Assembly: GCA_028687035.1 (NCBI GenBank)
Contig: JAQUAX010000003.1
Coordinates: 222,615-286,614, forward strand
DNA: 64,000 nucleotides
Source: Dechloromonas sp.
GTDB lineage: Bacteria > Pseudomonadota > Gammaproteobacteria > Burkholderiales > Rhodocyclaceae
Direction of reading: 5' to 3'
A program made the position numbers and the translations under genes. The notes below the pieces were generated by a model. That model saw nothing but the letters and a program-made list of their open reading frames with translations. It was not told the DNA's origin and did no database searches. Within the stretch, counting starts at the first letter, position 1; every line of letters starts with the position of its first letter. Below are positions 27,758-40,482 of this stretch, one piece after another.

Positions 27758-29820
27758 CCGCCGGCGTCGGCCGGCGGGGTCGGGCGCGGCGGCAGCGCGA
27801 AACTGCGCGGCTGCGTGCGCAGCCTGCGCCAGACGGCGCCGAGCACCGGGCCCCAGTGCATGAAGCGGATCTGCCGGGCGCCGAGCGCGGTGCGCAGCGC
27901 CAGCACGAAGCTGACGGCGAGATTGGTCAGGCCGATCGCGACGACGCCCAGCGCGCTCCACAGGATCACCTGCAGCGGCAGCGCGAAGCCGGAACCGGTC
28001 AGCGCGTAACCGAGGTTGGCCGACGAGAACGCGATGTGCCGGATGTCCAGCGGCAGGCCGAGGATGGTGCCGACGACGCCGGTCGAGCCGAGCATGCAGC
28101 CGAACAGGAAGTTGCCCATGATGCCGCCCAGGTTCTGCTGCAGCGCCTCGCCGAGCCGGGCTGCGCGCGGGGCGCCGGCCAGCCGGACCAGCCAGCGCAG
28201 GCGGCCGACGCGGCGGCCGATGTCGGCGTAGGCGGCGTGGTTGTCGAAATAGCCGCTGATCAGGCCGGACAGGAACAGGTAGAAGCCGGCGATCGCCGCG
28301 TGCGGGATCGCCCACGACAGCGGGTCGAGGTCGGCGGCCAGGTGGGCGGCCTTGCCGGCATCGACGACCGGGCTGCCCAGCCAGTGCGACAGGCCGGCGC
28401 CGAGTGCGATGGCGACCGGCAGCGCGACGGCGACGTTGCCGGCGATCGCGGCGAACTGGCTGCGGCTGACCGCGGCGACCACGTCGACCAGGCGCTCGAC
28501 GTCGGCGGCGCTGTTCGGACGCAGGTCGCCGAGGCGGCCGGCGAGCGCCTGCGCGGTCATCGCCGGCTGCTTGGTGGCGACCGTGAAACCGAGCAGGAAG
28601 ATCGCGACGAAGCCGAGACCGTAGATTAGGCTGAACAGCAGCGCCTCGACGGCGAGCGGCGCGCCGAGCGCCGCGGCCTGGATTTTCAGCAGCGCCATCG
28701 CGCCGATCAGCACGCCGGCGCCGGCCGCCGACTTCCACATGCCGCGGTAGTCGGCGTCGTTGTCGCAGATGTAGTGCTCCCCGGAACGCGCGGCGTTCTC
28801 GGTGACGCGCACCGCGAGCAGCCGGGACAGCTGGCCGAGGTAGAAGGGCAGGCTGTTGCGCCGGTTTTCGGCGAGGAAGGCGGCACGGGCGAATTCGGCC
28901 CAGGCGTGCAGCGCGCCGGCCTGCACGGTGGCCTGCCCGGTATCGGCCAGGATCGACGCCAGTTCGGCCAGGCGGGCCAGGCTCTGCTCGCCGCGGGTCA
29001 GCAGGTAGGACAGGTGCAGGCTGGTGCCGATGGTCATCGCCCGCTTGCGGATGCGCTTCAGCGTCTCCTCGCACTGGTCGATGATGACCCGCAGCTGGCT
29101 GCCGTCGTCGAAGGCTTCCCGGTCGCCGTCGAGCATCGCGCGGAAGGCGGTGACGAAATCCAGCGCCTCGGCCGACAGCGCGACGAAGCGCGGCGTATGG
29201 TCGTCGAAATCGGGCGCCGCGCGCATCAGTTCGCCGTCGACGCCGAGGCCGCTGATCCGGTGCGCAAGCAGCAGCACGGCGTCGAGCATCTGCTCCTGGA
29301 TGCCGCGCCAGTCGATGCCCGGATCGGCGCCGGCCGGCGCGAGCAGCGCCCAGAAGCGCCGGGAATGCTCGGCCGGGATGGCCTCGAGCCAGCGCCAGTC
29401 GTCGGGCCGGTCGTAGATCACGTGCAGGCAGTCCTTCAGCCGGCGCTCGTCGGGCGCTTCGGGCAGCACGCGGTGGCCGAGGATGCGCCACCATTCGGAA
29501 AAGAAACCGGTGCCCGGCAGCACGCCGCTGTCGGTGAAGAAGGTGACCAGCCGGCGCGTCGCGACGAAATGCACGACGCGGCTGCGGAAGGCGGCGGCGA
29601 GTCCGGGATCGGCCTCGAGGCGGTCGAGCATCGCCGCGTAGCGTCCGGCCGCATCGTCGTCGCGCCCCCGCGGGCGGAGGACGGCGACCAGCCGGTGCAG
29701 CGCGTCGAGCGGCTCGACGTCGGGCTGGCGGAAGGCTTCGAGTGCGGCGCCGAGGGCGTCCGGCGTCCCGGCCGCCCGGCCGGCGAGGCGGCGCAACAGG
29801 TGGGTGAGCAGCGTCTTCAT
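27754..29820 (-). CDS. Gcr-family 'site-specific recombinase' membrane protein
   Basis: A 688-residue protein of the family named after Neisseria Gcr (PF10136). The N-terminal 370 residues are soluble and helical (DALHRLVAVLRPRG, WWRILGHRVLPEAPDERRLKDCLHVIYDRPDDW). The C-terminal half contains at least six membrane helices (ALLFSLIYGLGFVAIFLLGF, IAGFYLFLSGLISGYFDN, GLTNLAVSFVLALRTAL). No tyrosine or serine recombinase catalytic motif is visible, so the recombinase name should be treated with caution. Start ATG 29820 begins MKTLLTHLLRRLAG. Its stop overlaps the convergent kinase stop by 4 bp. Confidence 0.85.
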
Positions 29821-29941
29821 GGGCCTTATGGTACCCCATGCCCCGAAGCCGTCCCGGTGCGGCCCCCGGCGTAATAGAATCCGCGGGCTGGCCCTGGCGC
29901 GCGGTCGACCGCGCCCGGCGGCCGTTTTTCCCGGAGCCGAC

Positions 29942-32593
29942 TTGAGCGAAACCCTGATCCTCTGCGCGACCACCCGCCTGGCCCAGACGCTGCGCGGCGA
30001 ACTGCCGTTCGGCCGGGCCGTCTGGCGCACGCCGCGGACGGCGACGCTGGCCCAGTGGCTGGCCGAACAGGCCGACGCGATGCAGGTCGCCGGCGACGCC
30101 GAACTGCCGGCCCCGCTCGATCCCTACGCCGAGCGCCTGCTGTGGGAAAGGGTCGTCGCCGCGTCGCTCGATGCCGCGTCGCCGCTGTTCGACCTGCCGG
30201 CGATGGCGGCCGCGGCGGCCGACGCGCAGGCGCTGTGCCGGACCTGGGGGCTGACGCCGGCTGCGGTGTCCGACGAATGCCGGCTGTTCGCCGCCTGGCA
30301 GGCCGATTTCGAGCGGCGCTGCCGGGCCGCCGGCTGGCTGGACGCGGCCGGTTTCCAGGCCGAGGTGATCGCCCGCATCGAGGCCGGTCGCGGTCGACTG
30401 CCCGAAGCGGTGCAATTTGCCGGATTCGACCGCCCGACGCCGCTCGAACTGCGCCTGCGCCGCGCGCTGGCCGCCCGCGGCGTCGCCGTCGGCGAGCTGC
30501 CGCCCGGGCAGCCGGGGGCGGGCGACGCGCGCCGGCTGGAATGCGCCGACCGCGCCGCCGAATGCGCCGCCGCGGTCGCCTGGGCGCGCCAGCGGCTGGC
30601 CGCCGACCCGCAGGCCTGCCTCGGCATCGTCGCGCCCGATCTGGCCGGGGTCCGCGACCGGCTGGAGTTTTTGCTCGAGGACGTCTTCCATCCGGCCGCG
30701 GTGCGTCCGGCGGCGGCCGGTGCGCCGCGCTGCTTCAATTTCTCGCTCGGCCGGCCGCTGGCCGACCAGCCGCTGGTCGCCACCGGGCTCGAACTGCTCG
30801 CCGTCGTCGGCAGCCGCGGCGCGCTCGAGCAGTCGCGCTGGTCGGCGCTGCTGCTCGGCGGCGGCTGGGGCAGCGAGGCCGAGGCCGACGGCCGCGCCGG
30901 CTTCGACCTGGCGCTGCGCCGCGACCTGCCGTATTTCACGACCGCGCACGGCGTGCTGCGCCTGGCCCGGCGGCTCGGCGAACGCGGCGAGATGCCCTGT
31001 CCGAACAGCGTCGCGGCGCTCGGCGAACTGCTGGCGCGGCTCGAGGCATGGCCCAGGAAGCAGCTGCCGGGCGCCTGGGCCGCCGCCTTCCGCGACGCGC
31101 TGAAGACGGCCGGCTGGCCCGGCGACCGGGAGCTGTCCAGCCACGAGTTCCAGGCGACGCGGGCCTTTGCCGAGCTGCTCGCCGGTTTCGGCCGCTTCGA
31201 CGCGCTGCTCGGGCCGGTCGGCTTCGCCGAGGCCGTGCGCCGGCTGCGCGAACTGTGCCGGCAGCGCCTGTTCCAGCCGGAGACGCGCGGCCGGCCGGCG
31301 ATCCAGGTGCTCGGCGTGCTCGAGAGCGCCGGGCTGGAATTCGACGGTCTGTGGGTGATCGGCATGAACGACGACCAGTGGCCGCCGGCGCCGCGGCCCA
31401 GCCCGCTGCTGCCGGCGGACGCGCAGCGGACGGCCGGCGCGGCGCATGCCAGCGCCGAGGTCGAACTCGATTTCGCGCAGCGCGTGCAGGCCCGGCTGCT
31501 GCGCTCGGCGCCCGAGGTCCGCTTCTCGTACGCGCGGGCCGACGGCAACCGCGTGCTGCGGCCCAGCCCGCTGCTCGCCGGCCTGCCCGGGTCCGGGGAG
31601 GCGCCCGTGCCGCCGCCGACGCTGGCCGCGACGCTGGCCGCCGCGGCCGGCTGCGAACGCCTGGCCGACGACCGGGCGCCGCCGGTCGGTCCCGGCGAGA
31701 AGGTCGCCGGCGGCAGCTGGCTGCTGCGCGCGCAGGCGATCTGCCCGGCCTGGGCCTACTTCCAGTACCGGCTCGGCGCCGAGGCGGTCGACGAGCCGGT
31801 CGAGGGGCTCGACCCGGCGGCGCGCGGCACGCTGGTGCACGCGGCGCTCGAAGCCTTCTGGCGCGCCACCGGCGATTCGGCGCGGCTGGCGGCGCTCGGC
31901 GCCGGGCGCGACGGCGCCGTCGCCGACGCGGTGCGGGCGGCGCTCGACGCCTACGAGGCGGCGCGGCGGATCGCGCTGCCGGCGCGCTTCCGCGAACTCG
32001 AAGCCGGGCGGCTGCAGCGCCTGCTCGGCCGCTGGCTCGACGTCGAGTCCCGGCGCGGCCGTGATTTCTCGGTCGTCGCCTGCGAGCAGCCGGCCGAGGT
32101 CGAGATCGAGGGCATCCGCGTGCGCATGGTCGTCGACCGCATCGACCGGCTGGCTGACGGCCGCCGCGTCATCATCGACTACAAGACCGGGCGCGCGATC
32201 GACGTCGCCAACTGGGCCGGCGAGCGGCTGACCGAGCCGCAGCTGCCGATCTACGCGGCGCTGGTCGCCGACGAGGTCGCCGCCGTGGTCTTCGCCAAGG
32301 TGCTGCCGGACAAGCCGGCCTTCGCCGGCGTCGCCGACGAGGCCGACCTGCTGCCCGGCGTCGCCGGGCTGGGCGACGAGCGCCAGAAGCTGTTCGATCC
32401 GGCGCTTTTCCCGGACTGGCCGGCGGTCGTCGCGCACTGGCGCGAACGCCTGCACGCGGTCGCCCGCGAGGTCGGCGACGGGGTCGCCGGCGTCGCCTTC
32501 GCCGACGAAGGGGCGCTGAAATACTGCGAGGTGCTGCCGCTGCTGCGCCTGCCCGAGCGCCGGCGGCTGCTCGCCGAGGCCGGCGTTTCTTGA
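29942..32593 (+). CDS. PD-(D/E)XK nuclease family DNA repair protein (AddB-like)
   Basis: An 883-residue protein starting at TTG 29942 (MSETLILCATTRLAQTLR). The N-terminal part resembles an inactive UvrD-like helicase fold, without a good Walker A. A C-terminal RecB-like nuclease domain carries RGTLVHAALEAFW, MVVDRIDRLADGRRVIIDYKTGRAID and EPQLPIYA, giving the Asp and Asp-x-Lys catalytic pattern. The cysteine set for an AddB iron-sulfur cluster is incomplete (one Cys in AQAICPAWAYF, no C-terminal CxxxxxC). With the AddA-like helicase at 33659 it likely forms a double-strand break processing enzyme. A -10-like TAGAAT lies near 29875. Confidence 0.88.
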   Translation: MSETLILCATTRLAQTLRGELPFGRAVWRTPRTATLAQWLAEQADAMQVAGDAELPAPLDPYAERLLWERVVAASLDAASPLFDLPAMAAAAADAQALCRTWGLTPAAVSDECRLFAAWQADFERRCRAAGWLDAAGFQAEVIARIEAGRGRLPEAVQFAGFDRPTPLELRLRRALAARGVAVGELPPGQPGAGDARRLECADRAAECAAAVAWARQRLAADPQACLGIVAPDLAGVRDRLEFLLEDVFHPAAVRPAAAGAPRCFNFSLGRPLADQPLVATGLELLAVVGSRGALEQSRWSALLLGGGWGSEAEADGRAGFDLALRRDLPYFTTAHGVLRLARRLGERGEMPCPNSVAALGELLARLEAWPRKQLPGAWAAAFRDALKTAGWPGDRELSSHEFQATRAFAELLAGFGRFDALLGPVGFAEAVRRLRELCRQRLFQPETRGRPAIQVLGVLESAGLEFDGLWVIGMNDDQWPPAPRPSPLLPADAQRTAGAAHASAEVELDFAQRVQARLLRSAPEVRFSYARADGNRVLRPSPLLAGLPGSGEAPVPPPTLAATLAAAAGCERLADDRAPPVGPGEKVAGGSWLLRAQAICPAWAYFQYRLGAEAVDEPVEGLDPAARGTLVHAALEAFWRATGDSARLAALGAGRDGAVADAVRAALDAYEAARRIALPARFRELEAGRLQRLLGRWLDVESRRGRDFSVVACEQPAEVEIEGIRVRMVVDRIDRLADGRRVIIDYKTGRAIDVANWAGERLTEPQLPIYAALVADEVAAVVFAKVLPDKPAFAGVADEADLLPGVAGLGDERQKLFDPALFPDWPAVVAHWRERLHAVAREVGDGVAGVAFADEGALKYCEVLPLLRLPERRRLLAEAGVS

Positions 32594-32670
32594 TCTGCCT
32601 CGTGGTCCACCGCGGCCGGGCCGGCTATCATCGGCGCCGGCCGCCGGGACGCGGCGGCGGAGGAGAGATC

Positions 32671-33594
32671 ATGAAGAAGATTGCAACGGCGGCGTGCGCG
32701 CTGCTCGCCGGGCTGGCCGGCCCGGCGCCGGCGACCGAGGGGGGCGGCAGCTCCTACCCGGTCGGGGTTGAAACCAATTTTTCCGGGATCATGCTGCCCG
32801 AGGGCGCCAACCTGCTGGCCTATTACCAGCACTACGCGGCCGACCATGCGAAGGGCGACGACGGCGAGGACAACCGCCGCTTCGCCTATTTCCGGACCCG
32901 GGCCGACGTGCTGGCGCTGCGCCTGTCCTACGTCTGGCCGGGCGCCCGGCTGGCCGGCGCGACGCTCGAGACGCGCGTCGTGCTGCCGCTGCCCAGCCTC
33001 GACCTGAGCCTCGGCATCGACCGCTCGCCGCTGGCACCGCTCGACCGCAGCGGCACCGCCAGCGGTCCGGGCGACATGACGCTGGCCCCGCTGCTCCTCG
33101 GCTGGCACGGCGACACCGTGCACCAGATGGCCGGCCTCGAGACCATCCTGCCGACCGGCAGCTACGACGCGACGAGTCCGGTCAATACCGGCCGCAACTA
33201 CCGCCAGCTCGCCGCGCTGTACGGCGTGACCTGGCTGCCCGGTCGCTGGGAGGCCTCGGCCCGGGTGCGCTACGGCGTCAATGGCCGCAACCAGGCCACC
33301 GACTACCGCTCCGGCGAGGAACTGACACTGGAATTCAGCGGCGGCTACAAGTTCGCGCCCGGCTGGTCGGCCGGCGTCAACGGCTACGTCTATCGCCAGC
33401 TGACCGACGACCGCCAGGCCGGACGGCGCGTCGCACCCGACGGCAACCGCGGCGAAGTCGAGGCGGTCGGCCCCTACCTCGCGTGGTCGGTGTCGAAGCA
33501 GCTCAGCCTGATCGGCAAGCTGCAGTTCGAATCCGGCGCGCGCAACCGCGCCGAGGGCGAGCGCTTCTGGCTGCAGGGGCGCTATTCGTTCTGA
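32671..33594 (+). CDS. MetA-pathway type outer-membrane transporter protein
   Basis: A 307-residue protein with a signal peptide (MKKIATAACALLAGLAGPAPA) and a predicted beta-barrel: alternating aromatic strands such as LAYYQHYAAD, LRLSYVWPGARLAGATLETRVVLPLP, GVNGYVYRQLTDD and a final FWLQGRYSF. The pattern, including NFSGIMLPEGANL near the N-terminus, is that of the Phenol_MetA_deg family. It is placed between the AddB-like and AddA-like genes, which is an unrelated context. GGAGGAGAG lies 8 nt upstream of ATG 32671, and a TATCAT box at 32626 may give it its own promoter. The substrate is unknown. Confidence 0.82.
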   Translation: MKKIATAACALLAGLAGPAPATEGGGSSYPVGVETNFSGIMLPEGANLLAYYQHYAADHAKGDDGEDNRRFAYFRTRADVLALRLSYVWPGARLAGATLETRVVLPLPSLDLSLGIDRSPLAPLDRSGTASGPGDMTLAPLLLGWHGDTVHQMAGLETILPTGSYDATSPVNTGRNYRQLAALYGVTWLPGRWEASARVRYGVNGRNQATDYRSGEELTLEFSGGYKFAPGWSAGVNGYVYRQLTDDRQAGRRVAPDGNRGEVEAVGPYLAWSVSKQLSLIGKLQFESGARNRAEGERFWLQGRYSF

Positions 33595-33658
33595 GCCGGC
33601 GCTTGAGCCCGGCGCGCCCGGGACGTAGCATGGCGGGCTCCCCGACGCGCCCGCCCCG

Positions 33659-36600
33659 ATGACCGCCGATACCGCCGCCCCGCTTCCCGTTTCCGCCGAC
33701 GACCGCCTGGCCGGCGACGCGGCGGCGCGCGAGCGGGCGCTCGAGCTGGCGTCCTTCATCGTCGAGGCGCCGGCCGGCGCCGGCAAGACCGAGCTGCTGA
33801 CCCAGCGCTACCTGCGCCTGCTCGCCGTCGTCGACCATCCGGAGGAGGTGCTGGCGCTGACCTTCACCAACAAGGCGGCGACCGAGATGCGCGACCGCAT
33901 CCTCGGCAGCCTGGAACTGGCCGGCGGCGGCAGCGAGCCGGAGGCGCCGCACAAGCGCCTGACTTTCGGGCTGGCGCGCCGCGTGCTCGAACGCGACGCG
34001 CAGCGCGGCTGGAAGCTGCTCGAGCACCCGGGGCGGCTGCGCATCACGACGCTGGACGCGCTGTGCGCCGGGCTGGCCCGCCAGATGCCCTACCTGTCGC
34101 GCTTCGGTGGCCAGCCGGCGGTCACCGACGACGCCGAGTCGCATTACGCGACGGCGGCGCGCCGGACGCTGGAAATGCTCGAGGCCGGCGGCCCCGACGC
34201 CGACGTCGTCGCCGCCGCGCTGGCCTTCATGGACAACGATGCCGGCCGACTCGAGCGCCTGCTGGTCGCGATGCTCGGCCGGCGCGACCAGTGGCTGCAG
34301 CATGCGACCCGCGTCGATGGCGGCGGGCTGCGGGCCGAGGTCGAGGCCGGCTTTTCGGCGCTGGTCGAACGCGACCTGGCGGACGCCGCGGCGCGGCTCG
34401 ATGCCGGCACACAGGCGCGGCTGCTGCCGCTCGCCCGCTTCGCGGCCGCCAACGCGCCCGGCGCCTTCGATCCGCTGCTCGAGCGCGTTGCGCCGCTCGC
34501 CGCCGATCTGGCCGACCTGGCGGCCTGGCAGGCGCTGGCCGGCCTGCTGCTGACCGGCACCGGGAGTTTCCGCAAGGCGCTGAACAAGAACGTCGGCTTT
34601 CCCGCCGGCAAGGAATTCGCCGACCAGAAGAAGGCGATGGGCGAACTGCTCGCCGACCTCGCCGCGCAGCCCGGGCTGGAGGCGGCGCTCGCCGCGCTGC
34701 CCGGCCTGCCGGCGCCGACGCTGGACGACGCCGAATGGGCGACCGTCGAGGGCTTCGCGCGGCTGCTCAAGCTGGCCGCGGGCCAGCTGTGGCTGGTCTT
34801 CCAGGAAGCCGGCGAGGTCGATTTCATCGAGATCGCCTTCCGCGCCCGCGATGCGCTCGGCGACGACGAGGCGCCGACCGACCTGGCGCTGGCGCTCGAC
34901 TACCGGATCCGCCACCTGCTGGTCGACGAGTTCCAGGACACCAGCCCCGGCCAGGTCGAGCTGATCGGCCGGCTGATGCGCGGCTGGATGCCGGACGACG
35001 GGCGCACGCTGTTCGTCGTCGGCGATCCGATGCAGTCGATCTACCGCTTCCGCAAGGCCGACGTCGGGCTGTTCCTGACCGTCCGCGAGCGCGGCATCGG
35101 CGGCCTGCGGCTCGAACACCTGCGCCTGTACCGCAACAACCGCTCCTACCCGGCCGTCGTCGACTGGGTCAATGCCGTGTTTCCGGGCGTCTTCCCGCCC
35201 GCCGACGCGCCGGCCACCGGCGCCGTGCGCTACGCCGCGTCGGCGGCGACCCGGCCGGCCCGTGCCGACGCCGGCGTCGGGATCCACCCGGTGATCGCCG
35301 GACCCGGCGTCGATGCCGACGCCGCCGAGGCCGCCCGCGTGCTCGAACTGATCCGCGCCGCCCGCGCCGAGGCGCCGGACGAGCGCATCGCCGTGCTGGT
35401 CCGTGCCCGCCGCCACCTCGACGCGCTGGTCGCCGCGTTCCGCCGCGACGCCCCGGAACTGCGCTTCCAGGCCGTCGATATCGAAGGGCTGGACGGCCGC
35501 CAGCACGTGCAGGACCTGATCACGCTGTTCCGCGCGCTGCATCACCGGGCTGACCGCGTGCACTGGCTGGCCGTGCTGCGCGCGCCATGGTGCGGCCTGA
35601 CGCTGGCCGACCTGCACGCGCTGGCCGCCGGCGACCGCCAGCGCACCGTCTGGCAGCTGATGCAGGACGCCGAACGCTGCGCCCGGCTGTCCGACGATGG
35701 CCGGCATCGCCTCGGCCACGTCCGCGCGGTGCTCGGCGAGGCGCTCGCCGAACGCGGCCGCCAGCATCCGCGGCGCTGGCTCGAAGGCGTCTGGCTGATG
35801 CTCGGCGGCCCGCGCTGTCTCGAGTCGCCGGCCGCGCTGGCCGACGTCGAGGCCTTCTTCGGCCTCGTCGACCGGCTCGCCGCGGCCCGCGCGCTGACCC
35901 CGGAAAACCTGGCGCTGCGCGCCGCCGAACTGTTCGCGCCGGCCGACCCGCTGGGCGACGCGGTGCAGATGATGACGGTGCACAAGTCCAAGGGGCTGGA
36001 ATTCGACACGGTGATCGTTCCCGGCCTGCACCGCGAGACCGGCGGCAACGACAGCGCGCTGCTGCTGTGGGACCAGGTCGCCGGCGCCGACGGCGAGACC
36101 CTGCTGGTCGCGCCGATGCGCGCGCGCGGCGCCGACGACGACGGCCGGCCGACCGTCTACGACTACCTGAAGCGCCTGGAGGCCGAGCGCGCCGCGCACG
36201 AGGACGAGCGCCTGCTCTACGTCGCGGCGACGCGGGCGATCCGCCGCCTGCATCTGGTCGGCGTCGCCCGGCCGGACGAGGGCAAGGACGACGGCCTGCG
36301 CCCGCCGGCGGCCGGCACACTGCTCCGCCTGCTGTGGCCGGGCCCGGCGCGGCCGGCCTTCGCCGCCGCGCTGGCCGGCGCCGCGGACCCTGCCGGCACG
36401 GCGCAGGCCTCCGACGCCGCCGCCTTCGTGCCGCCGCTGCTGCGCCTGGCCGACGTCGGGCTGCCCGACGCGCTGCGCGAACTGCCGGCCGGCGCGGCCG
36501 GCGCCGACAATCCGCCGGGCGAGGCGGCCGATGCCGAGGCGCCGACGCTGGAAGCGGCGGTCGGCACGCTGGTGCATCGCTGCCTGGAACTGGTCGCCGG

Positions 36601-37042
36601 CGACGGCCTGGCGCAGTGGCCGGTGTCGCGCCTGCCCGGTCTGCAGCCGGCCTGGCGGCGCTGGCTGGCCGGGCGCGGCTTTTCCGGCGACGACGCGGCG
36701 GCCGGCGCCGCCGATGCGCTGGCCGTGCTGGAAACGACGCTGGATTCGGCGGCCGGCCGCTGGCTGCTCGCCGAGCATGCGCAGGCCGCCGCCGAAGAGG
36801 CGTGGACCAGCCGGTCCGGCGATGCCGCGGTCAACCACGTGATCGACCGCATTTTCGTCGCCGACGGCTGCCGCTGGATCGTCGATTACAAGACGGTGCG
36901 CGCCGCGGCCGACGAACTGCCGGCGCGCGCCGCCGGCTACCGGGCGCAGCTCGAGCGCTACGCCGGGCTGTTCGCCGGCGACCCGCTGCCGCTGCGCAAG
37001 GCGATCTTCTTCACGCGCCAGGGCGTGCTGGTCGAACTCTGA
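33659..37042 (+). CDS. UvrD/RecB-type helicase-nuclease (AddA-like)
   Basis: A 1127-residue superfamily I helicase with fused nuclease. Motif I is EAPAGAGKTELLTQRYL (residues 38-54), Ia LTFTNKAATEM, II LLVDEFQDTS, III GDPMQSIYRFRKAD, V MMTVHKSKGLEFDTVIVPG and VI LLYVAATRAIRRLHLVG. The last 170 residues form a RecB-like nuclease (GTLVHRCLELVAG, NHVIDRIF, WIVDYKTVR). Together with the AddB-like protein it should unwind and resect DNA ends for RecA repair. It starts 64 bp after the outer-membrane protein gene; TAGCAT near 33627 may act as a -10 box. Confidence 0.92.
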   Translation: MTADTAAPLPVSADDRLAGDAAARERALELASFIVEAPAGAGKTELLTQRYLRLLAVVDHPEEVLALTFTNKAATEMRDRILGSLELAGGGSEPEAPHKRLTFGLARRVLERDAQRGWKLLEHPGRLRITTLDALCAGLARQMPYLSRFGGQPAVTDDAESHYATAARRTLEMLEAGGPDADVVAAALAFMDNDAGRLERLLVAMLGRRDQWLQHATRVDGGGLRAEVEAGFSALVERDLADAAARLDAGTQARLLPLARFAAANAPGAFDPLLERVAPLAADLADLAAWQALAGLLLTGTGSFRKALNKNVGFPAGKEFADQKKAMGELLADLAAQPGLEAALAALPGLPAPTLDDAEWATVEGFARLLKLAAGQLWLVFQEAGEVDFIEIAFRARDALGDDEAPTDLALALDYRIRHLLVDEFQDTSPGQVELIGRLMRGWMPDDGRTLFVVGDPMQSIYRFRKADVGLFLTVRERGIGGLRLEHLRLYRNNRSYPAVVDWVNAVFPGVFPPADAPATGAVRYAASAATRPARADAGVGIHPVIAGPGVDADAAEAARVLELIRAARAEAPDERIAVLVRARRHLDALVAAFRRDAPELRFQAVDIEGLDGRQHVQDLITLFRALHHRADRVHWLAVLRAPWCGLTLADLHALAAGDRQRTVWQLMQDAERCARLSDDGRHRLGHVRAVLGEALAERGRQHPRRWLEGVWLMLGGPRCLESPAALADVEAFFGLVDRLAAARALTPENLALRAAELFAPADPLGDAVQMMTVHKSKGLEFDTVIVPGLHRETGGNDSALLLWDQVAGADGETLLVAPMRARGADDDGRPTVYDYLKRLEAERAAHEDERLLYVAATRAIRRLHLVGVARPDEGKDDGLRPPAAGTLLRLLWPGPARPAFAAALAGAADPAGTAQASDAAAFVPPLLRLADVGLPDALRELPAGAAGADNPPGEAADAEAPTLEAAVGTLVHRCLELVAGDGLAQWPVSRLPGLQPAWRRWLAGRGFSGDDAAAGAADALAVLETTLDSAAGRWLLAEHAQAAAEEAWTSRSGDAAVNHVIDRIFVADGCRWIVDYKTVRAAADELPARAAGYRAQLERYAGLFAGDPLPLRKAIFFTRQGVLVEL

Positions 37043-37153
37043 GCATCCCAGGCGCCGCCAGCGGCGGAAAGCGTTTGCGAAGAGGACAACACTGACAAAA
37101 CCCGGTCTTGAGAGCGCTGCCGGGGCGTCGGCCGGCGGCGCGCCGTCGGGCTG

Positions 37154-37521
37154 TCAGGCCAGCACGCAGGCCCAGACCGCGGCCGCGGCGATCAGCGCGA
37201 ACAGCACCGCGGCGCTGCCCATGTCCTTGGCCCGCCTGGCGAGTTCGTGGCGTTCCGGCGACGCCTTGTCGACGACGGCCTCAATCGCCGAGTTCAGCAG
37301 TTCGACGACCGGCACCAGCAGCACGCTGCCGACCAGCAGCGCGCGGTCGACGCCGTTTCGACCGAGAAAAAGCGCTAGCGGCACGGCGACCGCGAGCAGC
37401 CCCATTTCCTGGCGGAACGCCGCCTCGCCGCGCCAGGCGGCGGCCAGCCCGGCGCAGGAGTAGCCGAAGGCGGCGACGAATCGGCCCAGGCCGCGCCGCT
37501 TGCCGGGGCCGCCGTCCCCGC

Positions 37522-37525
<4 letters not shown>
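37154..37525 (-). CDS. dgkA: Diacylglycerol kinase
   Basis: A 123-residue three-helix membrane kinase. It has the family motifs [12 protein letters not shown], the long [35 protein letters not shown] signature region (conserved Glu, Asn and Asp for ATP and metal), and a last hydrophobic helix. It phosphorylates diacylglycerol during lipid recycling. It starts at GTG 37525, overlapping the uvrA stop by 4 bp (GTGA), so it is translated from the uvrA message. This uvrA-dgkA coupling has no obvious functional reason. Confidence 0.92.
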
Positions 37526-40347
<2,822 letters not shown>

Positions 40348-40422
40348 CTTCGTGTAGGCGATCGGCTGGGGGGAAGGTGAACTATACGCAAGCGCGACCC
40401 GGAATGCCGTCGCCCGCAGACG

Positions 40423-40463
40423 AAAAAAAGGCCAGCCCGGCGGCGCGTGCCGCCGGGCTGGCC
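40423..40463 (-). terminator. Strong rho-independent terminator after the Cds6-like gene
   Basis: A perfect 15-bp stem (GGCCAGCCCGGCGGC, 40430-40444, and its complement 40449-40463) with a 4-base loop is followed on the minus strand by seven T residues (A run 40423-40429). It lies 20 bp after the stop at 40483 and isolates uvrA from that gene. Confidence 0.9.
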
Positions 40464-40482
40464 TGGGCGTCGTCGGCGGGGC

